NCBI RefSeq assembly: GCF_004339725.1
Contig: NZ_SMGK01000001.1
Location: 186,001 to 250,000, forward strand
Direction: 5' to 3'
DNA length: 64,000 nt
Origin: Acidipila rosea
GTDB lineage: Bacteria > Acidobacteriota > Terriglobia > Terriglobales > Acidobacteriaceae
The first letter of the stretch is position 1, and the number at the start of each line of letters is the position of its first letter. This document shows positions 36,353 to 45,331 of the stretch, piece by piece. The notes beneath the pieces were generated by a model that saw nothing but the letters and a program-made list of their open reading frames with translations, had not been told where the DNA came from and made no database searches. The position numbers and the translations under genes were made by a program.

Positions 36353-38411
36353 AGCGACCTTCCTTCTTGTAACGCATGAAAGCGGCGGCTCCTTCGGCCA
36401 TGCGCTTTTCCCATGCGTCCTGCGAGTCGAGCGCCGGGAGCCGCCCGCGCTCCTTTTTGAACCGGAACGCGCGCACGGCAAGGTCTTTCGCCTCATCCGG
36501 CGTCAGACTTGTACGCTTGGCGGAGATTGCCACCGCTACCTGTTTCAGGCTTTCCTCGCTCATAGTCTTGGCGAGGATGGCGTAAGCCTCGCCAAACGGG
36601 TTAATGCGGTCAATCAGGTCGATGTCGAGTTCGCGCACATCCATCGCAAACCGGCGCACCCCGTCGATCAAAGCTGTATTGGCTGAAGGCTCCCCATTGC
36701 CCCCTAACCCGCCACTGGCAGCAAGCTGTTTGGCCTGTTGGGTAATGTTAAGGGCGGCAATGGCGTGCTGGCGCACGGCCTCCTGGTCTTCCTCGTCCAG
36801 TTCTGGATACTTATCCTTGATGATTTTGCCCATGCGAACCTGGGTCAGCTCTTCGGGCACCAATTCCTCATCGAATAGGCCGCGCTCAAGGGCAGTCTTG
36901 TCCTGGACGAAAGTTGCAATCACTTCGTTCAAATCTTCCTTGCAAATCCGTGCAGCTTGCTCGCTCTTGGGTTCGGCAAGCCCCTTAATCTCAATCTGAA
37001 TTTGCCCTGTTTCCGGGTTGAAGCCGACATTGTTCCCGTTCGGATCGTAGCCGCCCGCGCCGTAATCATAGCCCGCAACAGGCCCGTTCTCTGGGTGCTT
37101 TGGTCTGAACTCGAAACGCGGCGCAAGAACCTGCTCCATCAGCAGGCTTGCCGCGATGGCCTTGAGCGTGTCGTTCACGGCCTCGGTCACAGCCTGCTCG
37201 GAAGCATCCGGCTCGGCAATCAGATTGGTAAAACGCGCTCGGGTCTTTCCGGGAGCGTCACGGGTAGCGCGTCCAATGATCTGTATCACTTCCGTCAGAC
37301 TGGCCCGGTAGCCCACGGTGAGCGCATGTTCGCACCAAATCCAGTCAAAGCCCTCTTTTGCCATGCCAAGGGCAATGATGATGTCCACATAGTCACGGTT
37401 ATTCTTCTGCGCCGGATCTTTCAACGCGGTGGTCACTCTATCGCGGCGGTTGGAGTCGTCATCCACCAGGTCGGCGATACGCAGGATGCGACCATCGGGG
37501 GCTTTGACAAGCTGAAATCCCGTTGCCGCGTCAATCCCTTGCCATTCGCCCAGCGCCTCAATGATGTGCTCCACCTCCCGCATCTTGTCCTTCGTGCTCT
37601 CGCGCGAATTGACGTTCGGGATGTGGATGATGGTCTTCTCGGTCGGGTCAAGGACATTCAAAATGTCGTCAACGTAAGAGCCGGAGTAGAAGAAATAACC
37701 GATGTCGAGTTGCTTGAGATACTGATAGCCGTTGAGCTGTTCGTAATACGTGTACGTGACAGACTCGAACTTCGCTTCGTCCTGCGGAGCAAGCACGGCC
37801 TCTGCATCACCCCGGAAGTATGAGCCGGTCATGGCGACGATATGCACGCGGTCGCGGGCGATGAACTGGCCCAGGTGCGCGCCCAGCTTGTTGTCGGGGT
37901 TCGCTGAAACGTGATGAAACTCGTCCACGGCAATCAGCCGGTCGTCGAACTTCTCTACGCCGAATTGATCGACAGCAAAGCGGAACGTCGCGTGAGTGCA
38001 AATCAGCACCTTGTCGTTGCTCTCAAGGAAAGTGCCGACGGCGTTCACCTTGCCGCCGTTGTCGCCGCCGGGGGCATTGCACAGGTTCCATTTCGGTTCC
38101 ACGCGCCAGTCAGCCCAAAAGCCAAACTGCGTCAGCGGCTCATCGTAGAAGCTCGCGCCGATAGCCTTTTCCGGCACAACGATGATCGCCTGTTTCAATC
38201 CCTGATTTTGCAGCTTGTCGAGCGCGATAAACATGAGCGCACGGCTCTTGCCGGACGCGGGCGGGGATTTGATAAGCAAATACTGCTCGCCGCGCTTCTC
38301 ATACGCGCGCTCCTGCATGGGCCGCATACCAAGCGCGTTCGCCCTTGTCGAACTGCCGTTCTGCGCGTAGGTAACGGAAATGAAGGGAACCGATTTCACC
38401 TCAATAGTCAA
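36345..38411 (-). CDS. Superfamily 2 helicase (restriction-type) subunit
   Basis: 688 residues. RecA-like lobe 1 has SPPASGKS (residues 49-56), the Walker B DEFH (163-166) in VDEFHHV and motif III MTGSYFRG. Lobe 2 has GFDWIWCEHAL and motif VI QIIGRATR (377-384). These match ResIII/DEAD-type translocases of restriction systems. The C-terminal ~250 residues are helical with an RFKKERGRLPALD tail near the end. No nuclease motif was found in this protein itself. It overlaps genes on both sides (4 and 8 bases), indicating tight coupling. Confidence 0.88.
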   Translation of the reverse strand: MTIEVKSVPFISVTYAQNGSSTRANALGMRPMQERAYEKRGEQYLLIKSPPASGKSRALMFIALDKLQNQGLKQAIIVVPEKAIGASFYDEPLTQFGFWADWRVEPKWNLCNAPGGDNGGKVNAVGTFLESNDKVLICTHATFRFAVDQFGVEKFDDRLIAVDEFHHVSANPDNKLGAHLGQFIARDRVHIVAMTGSYFRGDAEAVLAPQDEAKFESVTYTYYEQLNGYQYLKQLDIGYFFYSGSYVDDILNVLDPTEKTIIHIPNVNSRESTKDKMREVEHIIEALGEWQGIDAATGFQLVKAPDGRILRIADLVDDDSNRRDRVTTALKDPAQKNNRDYVDIIIALGMAKEGFDWIWCEHALTVGYRASLTEVIQIIGRATRDAPGKTRARFTNLIAEPDASEQAVTEAVNDTLKAIAASLLMEQVLAPRFEFRPKHPENGPVAGYDYGAGGYDPNGNNVGFNPETGQIQIEIKGLAEPKSEQAARICKEDLNEVIATFVQDKTALERGLFDEELVPEELTQVRMGKIIKDKYPELDEEDQEAVRQHAIAALNITQQAKQLAASGGLGGNGEPSANTALIDGVRRFAMDVRELDIDLIDRINPFGEAYAILAKTMSEESLKQVAVAISAKRTSLTPDEAKDLAVRAFRFKKERGRLPALDSQDAWEKRMAEGAAAFMRYKKEGRYE

Positions 38412-39265
38412 ACAGTCACCTCTTTCATTCGCTGGCGATAGCGCCGCAAAAACAAGCGAGCCGTAATAAGGGTAATTTGAAGGCGAAACGTCGCGTCTTC
38501 TTCTTCGGACAGTCCGGGGTGTCCCCCATGCGGGTGCATCCGGCTCATCAGTCCCTGAACGTATTGGGGCTTCTGATTGTTTTCATTCCACTCGTTATAT
38601 TCCGTCAACAGGAACGGCGGTTGAAGGCGTCCGAGAAAATCACGTTTCGCCTTACTGTCCTGCTGACTGTCGCAACCGAGATGGACGGCGATTTCATTCA
38701 AATAGCTCTCGTAGAAATTGCGAAGCTCTCCATTCGCCGAAGACCATTCACCACGCTGAAAAGCGGATACCGCTCGTTCCAAGTGTCCTTTGGCGACAGT
38801 GAAGCCGCTCTGAACAAGCAAGGAAGTCATTTCGCTTTCGGCTTCGCGGAAATCCAGTCCGGGGATGTCGGCGGGCAACATCCGCGCGAGTGTGACGATA
38901 GTGCGCGGGGACTGCCAAGGTGCGCTTGCAGGCGGTGGAACTTCCGTTTCAACTACCTCGAATCCATCAAACCTAAGCCCTGCGACAAATTTCTTCCAAG
39001 CGTCACTGTCGCGGACGCCTGGGGGAGCCTTAATCGCCGTTTCGACAAAGGCTCGCGGAAGATTCATAAGGCCGTTTTCGGTCATTACCTGGGGGGCATT
39101 CGGCATGGTGGCTCGTTGCGCCCAGCTTGCAACGCGGGCAGCCTTGCTTGACGAGTTACCGATAATGCCCCACTGAACCTCCAAAACCGACATATCGCTG
39201 TGTGACTTGAACTCAGCGATAACTTCGGTTGCGGCAACAATGGTCATATTGTTGAACTCTGTCAT
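38408..39265 (-). CDS. Abi-like protein with HEPN-type C-terminal domain
   Basis: 285 residues, not clearly assigned. The N-terminal ~130 residues have no recognised motif. The C-terminal half is helical: HLERAVSAFQRGEWSSANGE, then LRNFYESYLNEIAVH and a GGHPGLSEEEDATFRL segment. The last is like the His-rich ending seen in abortive-infection C-terminal proteins. A HEPN assignment is an inference. It overlaps the genes on both sides by 4 bases (ATGA), between a second HEPN-like gene and the helicase. Confidence 0.6.
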   Translation of the reverse strand: MTEFNNMTIVAATEVIAEFKSHSDMSVLEVQWGIIGNSSSKAARVASWAQRATMPNAPQVMTENGLMNLPRAFVETAIKAPPGVRDSDAWKKFVAGLRFDGFEVVETEVPPPASAPWQSPRTIVTLARMLPADIPGLDFREAESEMTSLLVQSGFTVAKGHLERAVSAFQRGEWSSANGELRNFYESYLNEIAVHLGCDSQQDSKAKRDFLGRLQPPFLLTEYNEWNENNQKPQYVQGLMSRMHPHGGHPGLSEEEDATFRLQITLITARLFLRRYRQRMKEVTV

Positions 39266-40098
39266 TTTCTTTCTCCCGCAACGCTTGCAAGGGCGGCCTT
39301 GAGAACTTGAAAGCAGAGTTTCGCCGTGTGCTCGTCGGGCGTGAAACCTGATTGCATCTGCGCGTATGGATGAATGTAATTGCGAAAATCTCGTAGTCCG
39401 TGACTGAACTTCTTTACGTCAGGTTTCAATAAATCTATCTCGCAAGCAACGTCGATGAACTGAGCAAGGCTCCACTCATGCAAAGGCTTTACACTTCCGT
39501 CCTTGGCCTTCGGGCTGGCCGTGGCCCGATTGAACTGCGCCGGAGCTTTCTGAGCCGCTCCTAGCAGGACGGCTTCAAGTACGCTTCCGCAAAGGAAGAT
39601 CACAGAAAGATGCGCTTTCGCGCGTAATGCTATTCGAGCCTCGGCAAGTCTGCTTTCAATGATCGGGATGGCGAGCGGTTCGACCGGCAATTTCTGAATG
39701 TTCGGAATCGTGAACTCGTGATTCAGGAAGTCGTTGGCGGTCTGTGTCGGCGTTGCGGCGGCCTGCGGCTTTCCTGACAGCCGTGCGACGATGCCCCGCA
39801 CCTTTGCAAGAAGCTCCTTGTCGATTTGCTTCTTGTTAAGCTCACAATCGACTTCATATTCGTCGATCATGGCTGACAATACCTTGCCTACGACGGAATC
39901 GTTTTCGGTATCCCAGAACGCGCGGAGCTTCTTCGCCTTCGATGTTCCATACGTCTGATATTTCGGGCCATGAATATCGACTGCCTGACGATGGAAGAAC
40001 GTGCCGAAACTATTATCGGAATAGTTGAGCACATAGCCGCCGTCCATATTCAGAAACTTTTCAAGATAACGCTTGTCAATGACCGTGAGGCTACTCAT
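39262..40098 (-). CDS. AbiJ-like protein with C-terminal HEPN domain
   Basis: 278 residues. The N-terminal ~60 (LEKFLNMDGGYVLNYSDNSF, then a DIHG element) resembles an AbiJ-type N-terminal domain. The C-terminal helical domain (from about 145) has a hydrophobic helix LSVIFLCGSVLEAVLLGAA and ends with RDFRNYIHP (residues 236-244). That contains the R-x(4-6)-H ribonuclease signature of HEPN domains (Arg236 to His243). If active it would cleave RNA in an abortive response. It overlaps the methyltransferase by 4 bases. Confidence 0.65.
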   Translation of the reverse strand: MSSLTVIDKRYLEKFLNMDGGYVLNYSDNSFGTFFHRQAVDIHGPKYQTYGTSKAKKLRAFWDTENDSVVGKVLSAMIDEYEVDCELNKKQIDKELLAKVRGIVARLSGKPQAAATPTQTANDFLNHEFTIPNIQKLPVEPLAIPIIESRLAEARIALRAKAHLSVIFLCGSVLEAVLLGAAQKAPAQFNRATASPKAKDGSVKPLHEWSLAQFIDVACEIDLLKPDVKKFSHGLRDFRNYIHPYAQMQSGFTPDEHTAKLCFQVLKAALASVAGERK

Positions 40099-42848
40099 GC
40101 GGCCCCCTTTGTTTTCGTCATCTTGGTATAAAGCTCGAACAGTTTTTCCAGCCGCTCGGTGTCATTCTTAAAACGGCGACCGATGTAAATGCGTTCCAAT
40201 ACTTCGTCATTGCGCTCGTGCGCCTGGCGCAAGTCCTCCGGCATGGTGTCAGGATCGTAAAGATCGGCAAGAGTCGCCGGAAACTGATGTTCGCGCGCAA
40301 GTAAGATGTCCTCAGCGCAGCGCGTAAGGTCTGCCTTGTTCTTCTCTGTCAGAGTCGGGACGGGAAATGTATTCCAACCAAGTGTGCTTGAGTAGCGATA
40401 ATCAGTCTTGATCCTGCCACAGACTGCCGCTATCCAAATTAGGTGTGTACGAGAAACTAGCAGAGATAGATTCCAAAGCGGGGCATCGAAAAGCGCAAAA
40501 GCACCGTCCGCAATAATGGTTCCTTGCTCAAAAAGGCTCACCGGAAGATACGGCCTAGACTCCGATGAATGTCTAGGGATAACAACAGGGATTTCCGATC
40601 CAGATTGTCGAACCTGTTGAAAAGCGTGAGGGGTATTTGCTCCGTCTTTAGTGAGCTTCTTTGGGCTTTTCGAGCGCATCGCCCGCACGAGCGCAAGTCT
40701 TTCGGCAATGGCGGGGATTTGTACCGCGCAATCTTTTTCTTTGTCTTGAATCCACAAGCAGAAGCGCAGAGACCCCTTGATGGAGTCATCTGCTCCGACG
40801 AATCTGCGAACAAATGCGCTCGCGCGAACATCTGATGTTCGCAAGCTGGTTGCTTCGTCCAAGTCAAGAATGAGGTGGCCGCCGTCCGCCGGTTTGTTAC
40901 CGTTCGTCATTGCTGCAACCGACGACACGGCATCCGTAGAAGCATTGACGACTATGTTCTTATACGGGACGAGATACGGACAGATGTTCTCAACTTCGCG
41001 GCGTTGCGGATTATCGTCTCCGATGTACTCGAATAGTACCGATTTGCCAGTCTTTGTTCCTAGGCCAACGACGACGACTGTAACTCCGGCATTATGCGTG
41101 GCGAGGTTCGACCACTTGAAAGAAGTATGGGCGAAAATGATTTCCTGCCCGCGCTCAAGGATTAGCGGCCATAAGCGCGCAACTTGCTCTCCCTGTGAGA
41201 TTGAGTTTGTGGCGACAAATGCACACGCTGTCTTTGTGAAGCGAGCATACTCTGCAAACTTGAAGAACCAGCCGCACACATAATCGAGTGATTTCCAGTT
41301 CTGAGTCCATTGAGCAAACACAGCTCCCATATCGCTCTTTTGCTCTGGCGTTTGCTCTGTCCCGCCCTTGTAAGGCGGATTGCCGCAGATATACGTTTCT
41401 CCGCCCTCGTTCTCAAAGTCGATCTGCGCTTGGTCGAGCGGTGTGCTGAATAGGTCGTCCGCCTGCATCTTCACACCCGTTCCCGTCGGCGGGCAGATGC
41501 TCAACCAATCAAGCCGGAGCGCGTTGCCGCAAGTGATCCAGTTCTCCGCCTTCAGCGGCAGGAAGACAGCTAACGCCTGTTGCTCCCCTCGATGCAAAAC
41601 ATCACATTGGAACTCCGCAATGACAAGGGCAAGGCGCGCAATCTCCGCTGGAAAATCTCGCAGTTCGATGCCGCGAAAATTCGTCAGCGGAATCTCTGAT
41701 AGCCTATCCGGCTCGCCGCGCCGCTCGTTGATCTCGGCCTCGATGGCACGCATTTCTTTGTACGCGATAACAAGGAAGTTGCCGGAGCCGCAAGCGGGAT
41801 CGAAGACTCTAATCTTCGCCATGCGTTTGCGAAGGTTGAGCAAGGTGCGCGGGTTGTCGCCTGCCTCGGCGAGCTTCGCGCGCAGGTCGTCAAGGAAAAG
41901 AGGGTTGAGCACCTTGAGGATGTTGGGAACGCTGGTGTAGTGCATCCCAAGTGCGCCGCGCTCCTCGTCCTCGGCGACGGCCTGAATCATGGAGCCGAAG
42001 ATGTCCGGGTTGATCTTTGTCCAGTCGAGATTGCCTATATGGAGAAGATAGGACCGCGCGATTTTGCTAAAGCGCGGCACTTCCATGTTGCCGGAGAATA
42101 GGCCGCCGTTCACATACGGGAACGAATTGGACCACCTGGGCAACCCCGCGCGCTCACGATTTCCGACCTTCGTGTTCATGGCGTGGAACAGCATCTCAAT
42201 CACCTGATGAGTGTTGGAAGAGTCCTTCGCGCTCATCTGCGCGATAGTGTCGGTGAACAGGCCCTTGCCGATGAAAATGTCCGTATCTTCCGCGAAAAAG
42301 CAGAAGATAAGCCGCGCCATAAAGTGATTCATGTCGTGGCGGCGCGCGGCTGTGCCCCATTCGGGATTGTCTTTCAGCAATTCGACATAAAGCCGGTTTA
42401 GGCGGCTGGTGGCGCGAATGTCGAACGAATTTTCGGAAATTTGCCGAACGGTGCTGATGCCCGCAAGCGGCAGGAAGAATCCGAAATGGTCAGGAAAATC
42501 CTTGTATGCACAGGCAACAGGCGCATCGTCGGAAGCAAGATTCTCGGCTTCCAGCGTTTGCCCGTCCGTCGCCAGAATGAATTTGGCTTTGGCCCGCGTG
42601 GTGGAAGGACTTTCCCGAAGCGCCGTGAGGGTTTTCGTAACCTCACCTTCCGCGCATACCCTGATATGGATATTGTTGGTCTGGAGAACCCCGCCAAGAT
42701 CGGACTTGTTTGACGCGCCCGCGCGCAGACGCTTGATCGTCGTCTCCTTGTTGCCGAAGGCTTCAAGGAAGGCATACGGGAAATTCGCGGGATCAAACGG
42801 CTGTTCCGCCAACTGCGAAATAGCTTCTTCGATTTCAACGGCGTTCAA
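40095..42848 (-). CDS. MmeI-like class I DNA adenine methyltransferase
   Basis: 917 residues. Methylase motifs are FDPACGSGNFL (Asp350-Gly356, motif I) and GNPPYKG (Asn490-Tyr493, motif IV, N6-adenine type). A helical spacer before motif I reads MARLIFCFFAEDTDIF, and YVNGGLF and LGMHYTS are typical of the MmeI/type IIL family. After motif IV a target-recognition region and helical C-terminus follow. The N-terminal ~130 residues do not show the PD-(D/E)xK nuclease of MmeI, so cleavage may come from the operon's GIY-YIG subunit. First gene of the five-gene operon; its start lies 116 bases from the DUF2971 gene. Confidence 0.88.
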   Translation of the reverse strand: MNAVEIEEAISQLAEQPFDPANFPYAFLEAFGNKETTIKRLRAGASNKSDLGGVLQTNNIHIRVCAEGEVTKTLTALRESPSTTRAKAKFILATDGQTLEAENLASDDAPVACAYKDFPDHFGFFLPLAGISTVRQISENSFDIRATSRLNRLYVELLKDNPEWGTAARRHDMNHFMARLIFCFFAEDTDIFIGKGLFTDTIAQMSAKDSSNTHQVIEMLFHAMNTKVGNRERAGLPRWSNSFPYVNGGLFSGNMEVPRFSKIARSYLLHIGNLDWTKINPDIFGSMIQAVAEDEERGALGMHYTSVPNILKVLNPLFLDDLRAKLAEAGDNPRTLLNLRKRMAKIRVFDPACGSGNFLVIAYKEMRAIEAEINERRGEPDRLSEIPLTNFRGIELRDFPAEIARLALVIAEFQCDVLHRGEQQALAVFLPLKAENWITCGNALRLDWLSICPPTGTGVKMQADDLFSTPLDQAQIDFENEGGETYICGNPPYKGGTEQTPEQKSDMGAVFAQWTQNWKSLDYVCGWFFKFAEYARFTKTACAFVATNSISQGEQVARLWPLILERGQEIIFAHTSFKWSNLATHNAGVTVVVVGLGTKTGKSVLFEYIGDDNPQRREVENICPYLVPYKNIVVNASTDAVSSVAAMTNGNKPADGGHLILDLDEATSLRTSDVRASAFVRRFVGADDSIKGSLRFCLWIQDKEKDCAVQIPAIAERLALVRAMRSKSPKKLTKDGANTPHAFQQVRQSGSEIPVVIPRHSSESRPYLPVSLFEQGTIIADGAFALFDAPLWNLSLLVSRTHLIWIAAVCGRIKTDYRYSSTLGWNTFPVPTLTEKNKADLTRCAEDILLAREHQFPATLADLYDPDTMPEDLRQAHERNDEVLERIYIGRRFKNDTERLEKLFELYTKMTKTKGAA

Positions 42849-42964
42849 CGGACGAACCTTCCAAAAAATTCTTTTGCGGTTTTGGCTGTCGCATCATCCG
42901 AGCCAAACTCTTTGGTGTTTCAAGGATACTGACCAGTCCACGGCTCTGTCGAAACCTGGGGCCA

Positions 42965-43939
42965 TCATGAGTGGGCGTAAGCGGGTTCTGAGCGCAGAGA
43001 GAACGAATCTTCGGCAAGGAAGGTCTGGTAAACCTCGATGTCCCGTTTTCTCGCAATAGCCAGAACTTTATCCCGTTGTTCCGCATTCATGCGTGAACCG
43101 AGATGTAGACATTTTGGCTTAGGAACGCGCCACCGAGAGGGTTCTTTCACCAGACCTGCGGGTATGACGAGCCGCCACTCGCGCTCATAACTCCATTCTG
43201 GAGATTTATAGAGCGATGCCAGCGCCGGGAACAAGATATTAAATCCCGGACGGTCGCGGAGAGCAGCAAGATAGTATCGGGTGGCATCGAAGAGCGCGTC
43301 GGAGTAGATAACGGGATAGAGCATTCGCACAAACAAGTTCTCGGGCGGCAACACTTGCAAGTCATACTCGATGGAGAATCCACGGTGTTGGTCGGCGTAG
43401 TGAGACCACATGATGATGGAATCCACCGTCCCGCTGAAAGAACAGACTTTCAGCGAGTCCTTATGACTTCCGGGCAGCAATTCCTTGACGGCTTGTTTCC
43501 ATTGCTGCACCTGTTCCTCGAAGGCCGCAATGAAGGGCGGCCAGAATTCTGGCGGAATCTGATCCTGTCCAAGCAGGGCCTCCTGTAATGCGATGGCAGG
43601 ATTCTCCGCTGCGAGGAGAGCCTTCAACCGTTCGGTATCCAAATCCTTGTCCAGACCTTGCTTGATTAACTCTTTGACCCCGTCTTGGACGATGGAGGAG
43701 GTCAGCGTTTCGCTGGTAATGGAAATGCTGCTGTCGTAGGGGTCGTTGTAGTCCGTCGGGGAACACACCCAGACACAATCGTTCTCAAGATTTTGCAGTG
43801 ACCAATCATCGACTTGCCGGTACTTGAAGACGCTGTTCGGGCGGTGGTCGTATTTGATGGCAAGCGCTTCTTCGACGCGGAGGTTCTTTGCTTCTTCATG
43901 CGCCAGACAAGTGACCATTTGTGCTTGCCATTCTTCCAT
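42965..43939 (-). CDS. DUF2971 protein
   Basis: 324 residues. The DUF2971 signature begins after a short N-terminal extension: SVFKYRQVDDWSLQNLENDCVWVCSPTDYNDPYD is the family's opening, where the protein meets the frequent 'xLxxPxxFNDPfD' pattern. A middle SFSGTVDSIIMWSHYADQHRGF stretch and EWRLVIPAG near the end are also typical. Function unknown; common in defence islands. Same direction as the methyltransferase operon. Confidence 0.85.
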   Translation of the reverse strand: MEEWQAQMVTCLAHEEAKNLRVEEALAIKYDHRPNSVFKYRQVDDWSLQNLENDCVWVCSPTDYNDPYDSSISITSETLTSSIVQDGVKELIKQGLDKDLDTERLKALLAAENPAIALQEALLGQDQIPPEFWPPFIAAFEEQVQQWKQAVKELLPGSHKDSLKVCSFSGTVDSIIMWSHYADQHRGFSIEYDLQVLPPENLFVRMLYPVIYSDALFDATRYYLAALRDRPGFNILFPALASLYKSPEWSYEREWRLVIPAGLVKEPSRWRVPKPKCLHLGSRMNAEQRDKVLAIARKRDIEVYQTFLAEDSFSLRSEPAYAHS

Positions 43940-44018
43940 CGTCTCTCCGTCAAATCGTCATTGAGTATCGCTCCGTCTCAGTTGCCAGAGGCGCTGGATA
44001 ATCTGGCATAGGTATTGG

Positions 44019-44936
44019 TCAAGTAGCGAACGTCGCTTGCAAGAAAAGGTGTGCGTCCGTTTTGATTCGCCCCTCTGCATCGAGCCAAGGAAAGTCAGGC
44101 CGATGGGAGTAGACATAGCTGGATGCGGTCATCATCATGAACGTATTGTGCCGCGCCACATCGATTGGCTCCATGTGGGGGATCGAAATCGCAGTCCTGG
44201 TTCCATAGAGCACGAGATGGCGGCTGATGGGATAGATGACTACACCCGCATTCTCAAACCCCATTCTCTCGCTGGCAGGTCCGTCCATGACCACAGGATT
44301 GTCTGAAGCGACAAAGTCTCCTGCGTCGCTGACGACCACGCCCCAATGTCGTTTTTCCAGCGATTCCATTACACCTATCGCATTAATAAATCCCTCTTTC
44401 AAATACCAATCGTTTCCGATGTTCAGCGAAAATTCTCCGGATTGGAAAAACTCGCGCATCTTGTGATACTCGCTACCTTCAGCGCCAGCCGGAATCGCCG
44501 CCTGCTGTAAGGTGCGCTCCCAGGACTCTTGACTGCTGAGTGCATCAGAGAGTTTATCGCGCATAAAAGTGTCCGTGAAGTTGAAAAGAAATGGGCGGAA
44601 GGCTGGCACACGAATCCACTGGATCGCCATGAAGACAATAAGACTTCCAAGTTCATCGTCGTCGGGAAGTCGGCGTTCTCTGTCCAAGCGTTGCAGGATG
44701 GGGGCAATGGTTCCCTCGATCCCGGCCAGTTTCGTTTCCACCAATAGAGGGTCTTTCTCTGGATCGGAAAGACGGTAAAAATCGCGCTGATGGCCTGCGT
44801 TCCTGGGATTAGTAGGCCATTGGTTGCCGGTTTTAATGTCGGTCTGTTGGAGGCGGCCGTCTTTCTCGCCGGAATCTGTAAACCCGGCCAGCCAGCATTG
44901 CGGAACGTAATGGTGTGCTCTTGCGTTGGAACTCAT
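44019..44936 (-). CDS. DUF4238 protein
   Basis: 305 residues. Starts RAHHYVPQCWLAGFTDSGEK, the hallmark of DUF4238 (HxYVPQ near the N-terminus). The rest is helical with YRLSDPEKDPLLVETKLAGIE and an internal VVSDAGDFVASDNPVV region also seen in the family. Function unknown; members occur in mobile and defence regions. It diverges from the toxin-antitoxin pair across a 65-bp gap that contains a perfect palindrome. Confidence 0.85.
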   Translation of the reverse strand: MSSNARAHHYVPQCWLAGFTDSGEKDGRLQQTDIKTGNQWPTNPRNAGHQRDFYRLSDPEKDPLLVETKLAGIEGTIAPILQRLDRERRLPDDDELGSLIVFMAIQWIRVPAFRPFLFNFTDTFMRDKLSDALSSQESWERTLQQAAIPAGAEGSEYHKMREFFQSGEFSLNIGNDWYLKEGFINAIGVMESLEKRHWGVVVSDAGDFVASDNPVVMDGPASERMGFENAGVVIYPISRHLVLYGTRTAISIPHMEPIDVARHNTFMMMTASSYVYSHRPDFPWLDAEGRIKTDAHLFLQATFAT

Positions 44937-44973
44937 AGACGGCCTCGGCAGAGATTTTCAATTCACAGCAACT

Positions 44974-44996
44974 TTATGTGATATATTATCACATAA
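44974..44996. promoter_or_regulatory. Perfect palindromic operator
   Basis: TTATGTGATA (44974-44983), TAT, TATCACATAA (44987-44996): two perfect 10-bp arms with a 3-base spacer. It lies between divergent genes and just ahead of the toxin-antitoxin start, as expected for autoregulation by the antitoxin. It overlaps a possible -10, TATATT (44982-44987). Confidence 0.7.
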
Positions 44997-45001
44997 GACG
45001 A

Positions 45002-45310
45002 ATGGTGCCACGGCTCAGCAAATCGGACGCTCTCAAACTGCTGCGCGAGTGTTTTAAGAGCGGCGTCGTGGAATATCATCCGCATTTTGCGCAGAGGTGT
45101 AGAGAGCGCGATGTTGACCCAGCGGATGCGCAGTTTGTCCTCCGTAAGGGAATCATCTACGACGAACCAGAGCTGGATGTGCGCTTTCAGGAGTGGCGCT
45201 ACAAAGTTGAGGGCAAGCCCCCGGACAGGGAGAAGAGATTAAAAGTGGTAATTACGTTTATGGAACGAGACGAAGTGCTGGTCATTACAGTCATGCTCGA
45301 CAAACGATAA
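45002..45310 (+). CDS. DUF4258 protein, putative toxin
   Basis: 102 residues from ATG 45002; an in-frame GTG at 44978 lies inside the palindrome and is disfavoured. Compact alpha/beta protein with VEYHPHFAQRCRERDVDPADA followed by beta strands KVVITFMERDEVLVITVML, matching DUF4258. These small proteins are often toxins of type II systems, with a RelE-like fold inferred. It is followed after 21 bases by a MqsA-like regulator, the usual order of an MqsRA-type pair. Confidence 0.75.
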   Translation: MVPRLSKSDALKLLRECFKSGVVEYHPHFAQRCRERDVDPADAQFVLRKGIIYDEPELDVRFQEWRYKVEGKPPDREKRLKVVITFMERDEVLVITVMLDKR

Positions 45311-45331
45311 TACCGACGGTGAGGAAAAGTC

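Noticed and set aside
36353-36496. Longer N-terminus for the GIY-YIG protein
   Set aside because: The extra 48 residues are Arg/Ser-rich and overlap the helicase gene; a good ribosome-binding site supports the ATG at 36352.
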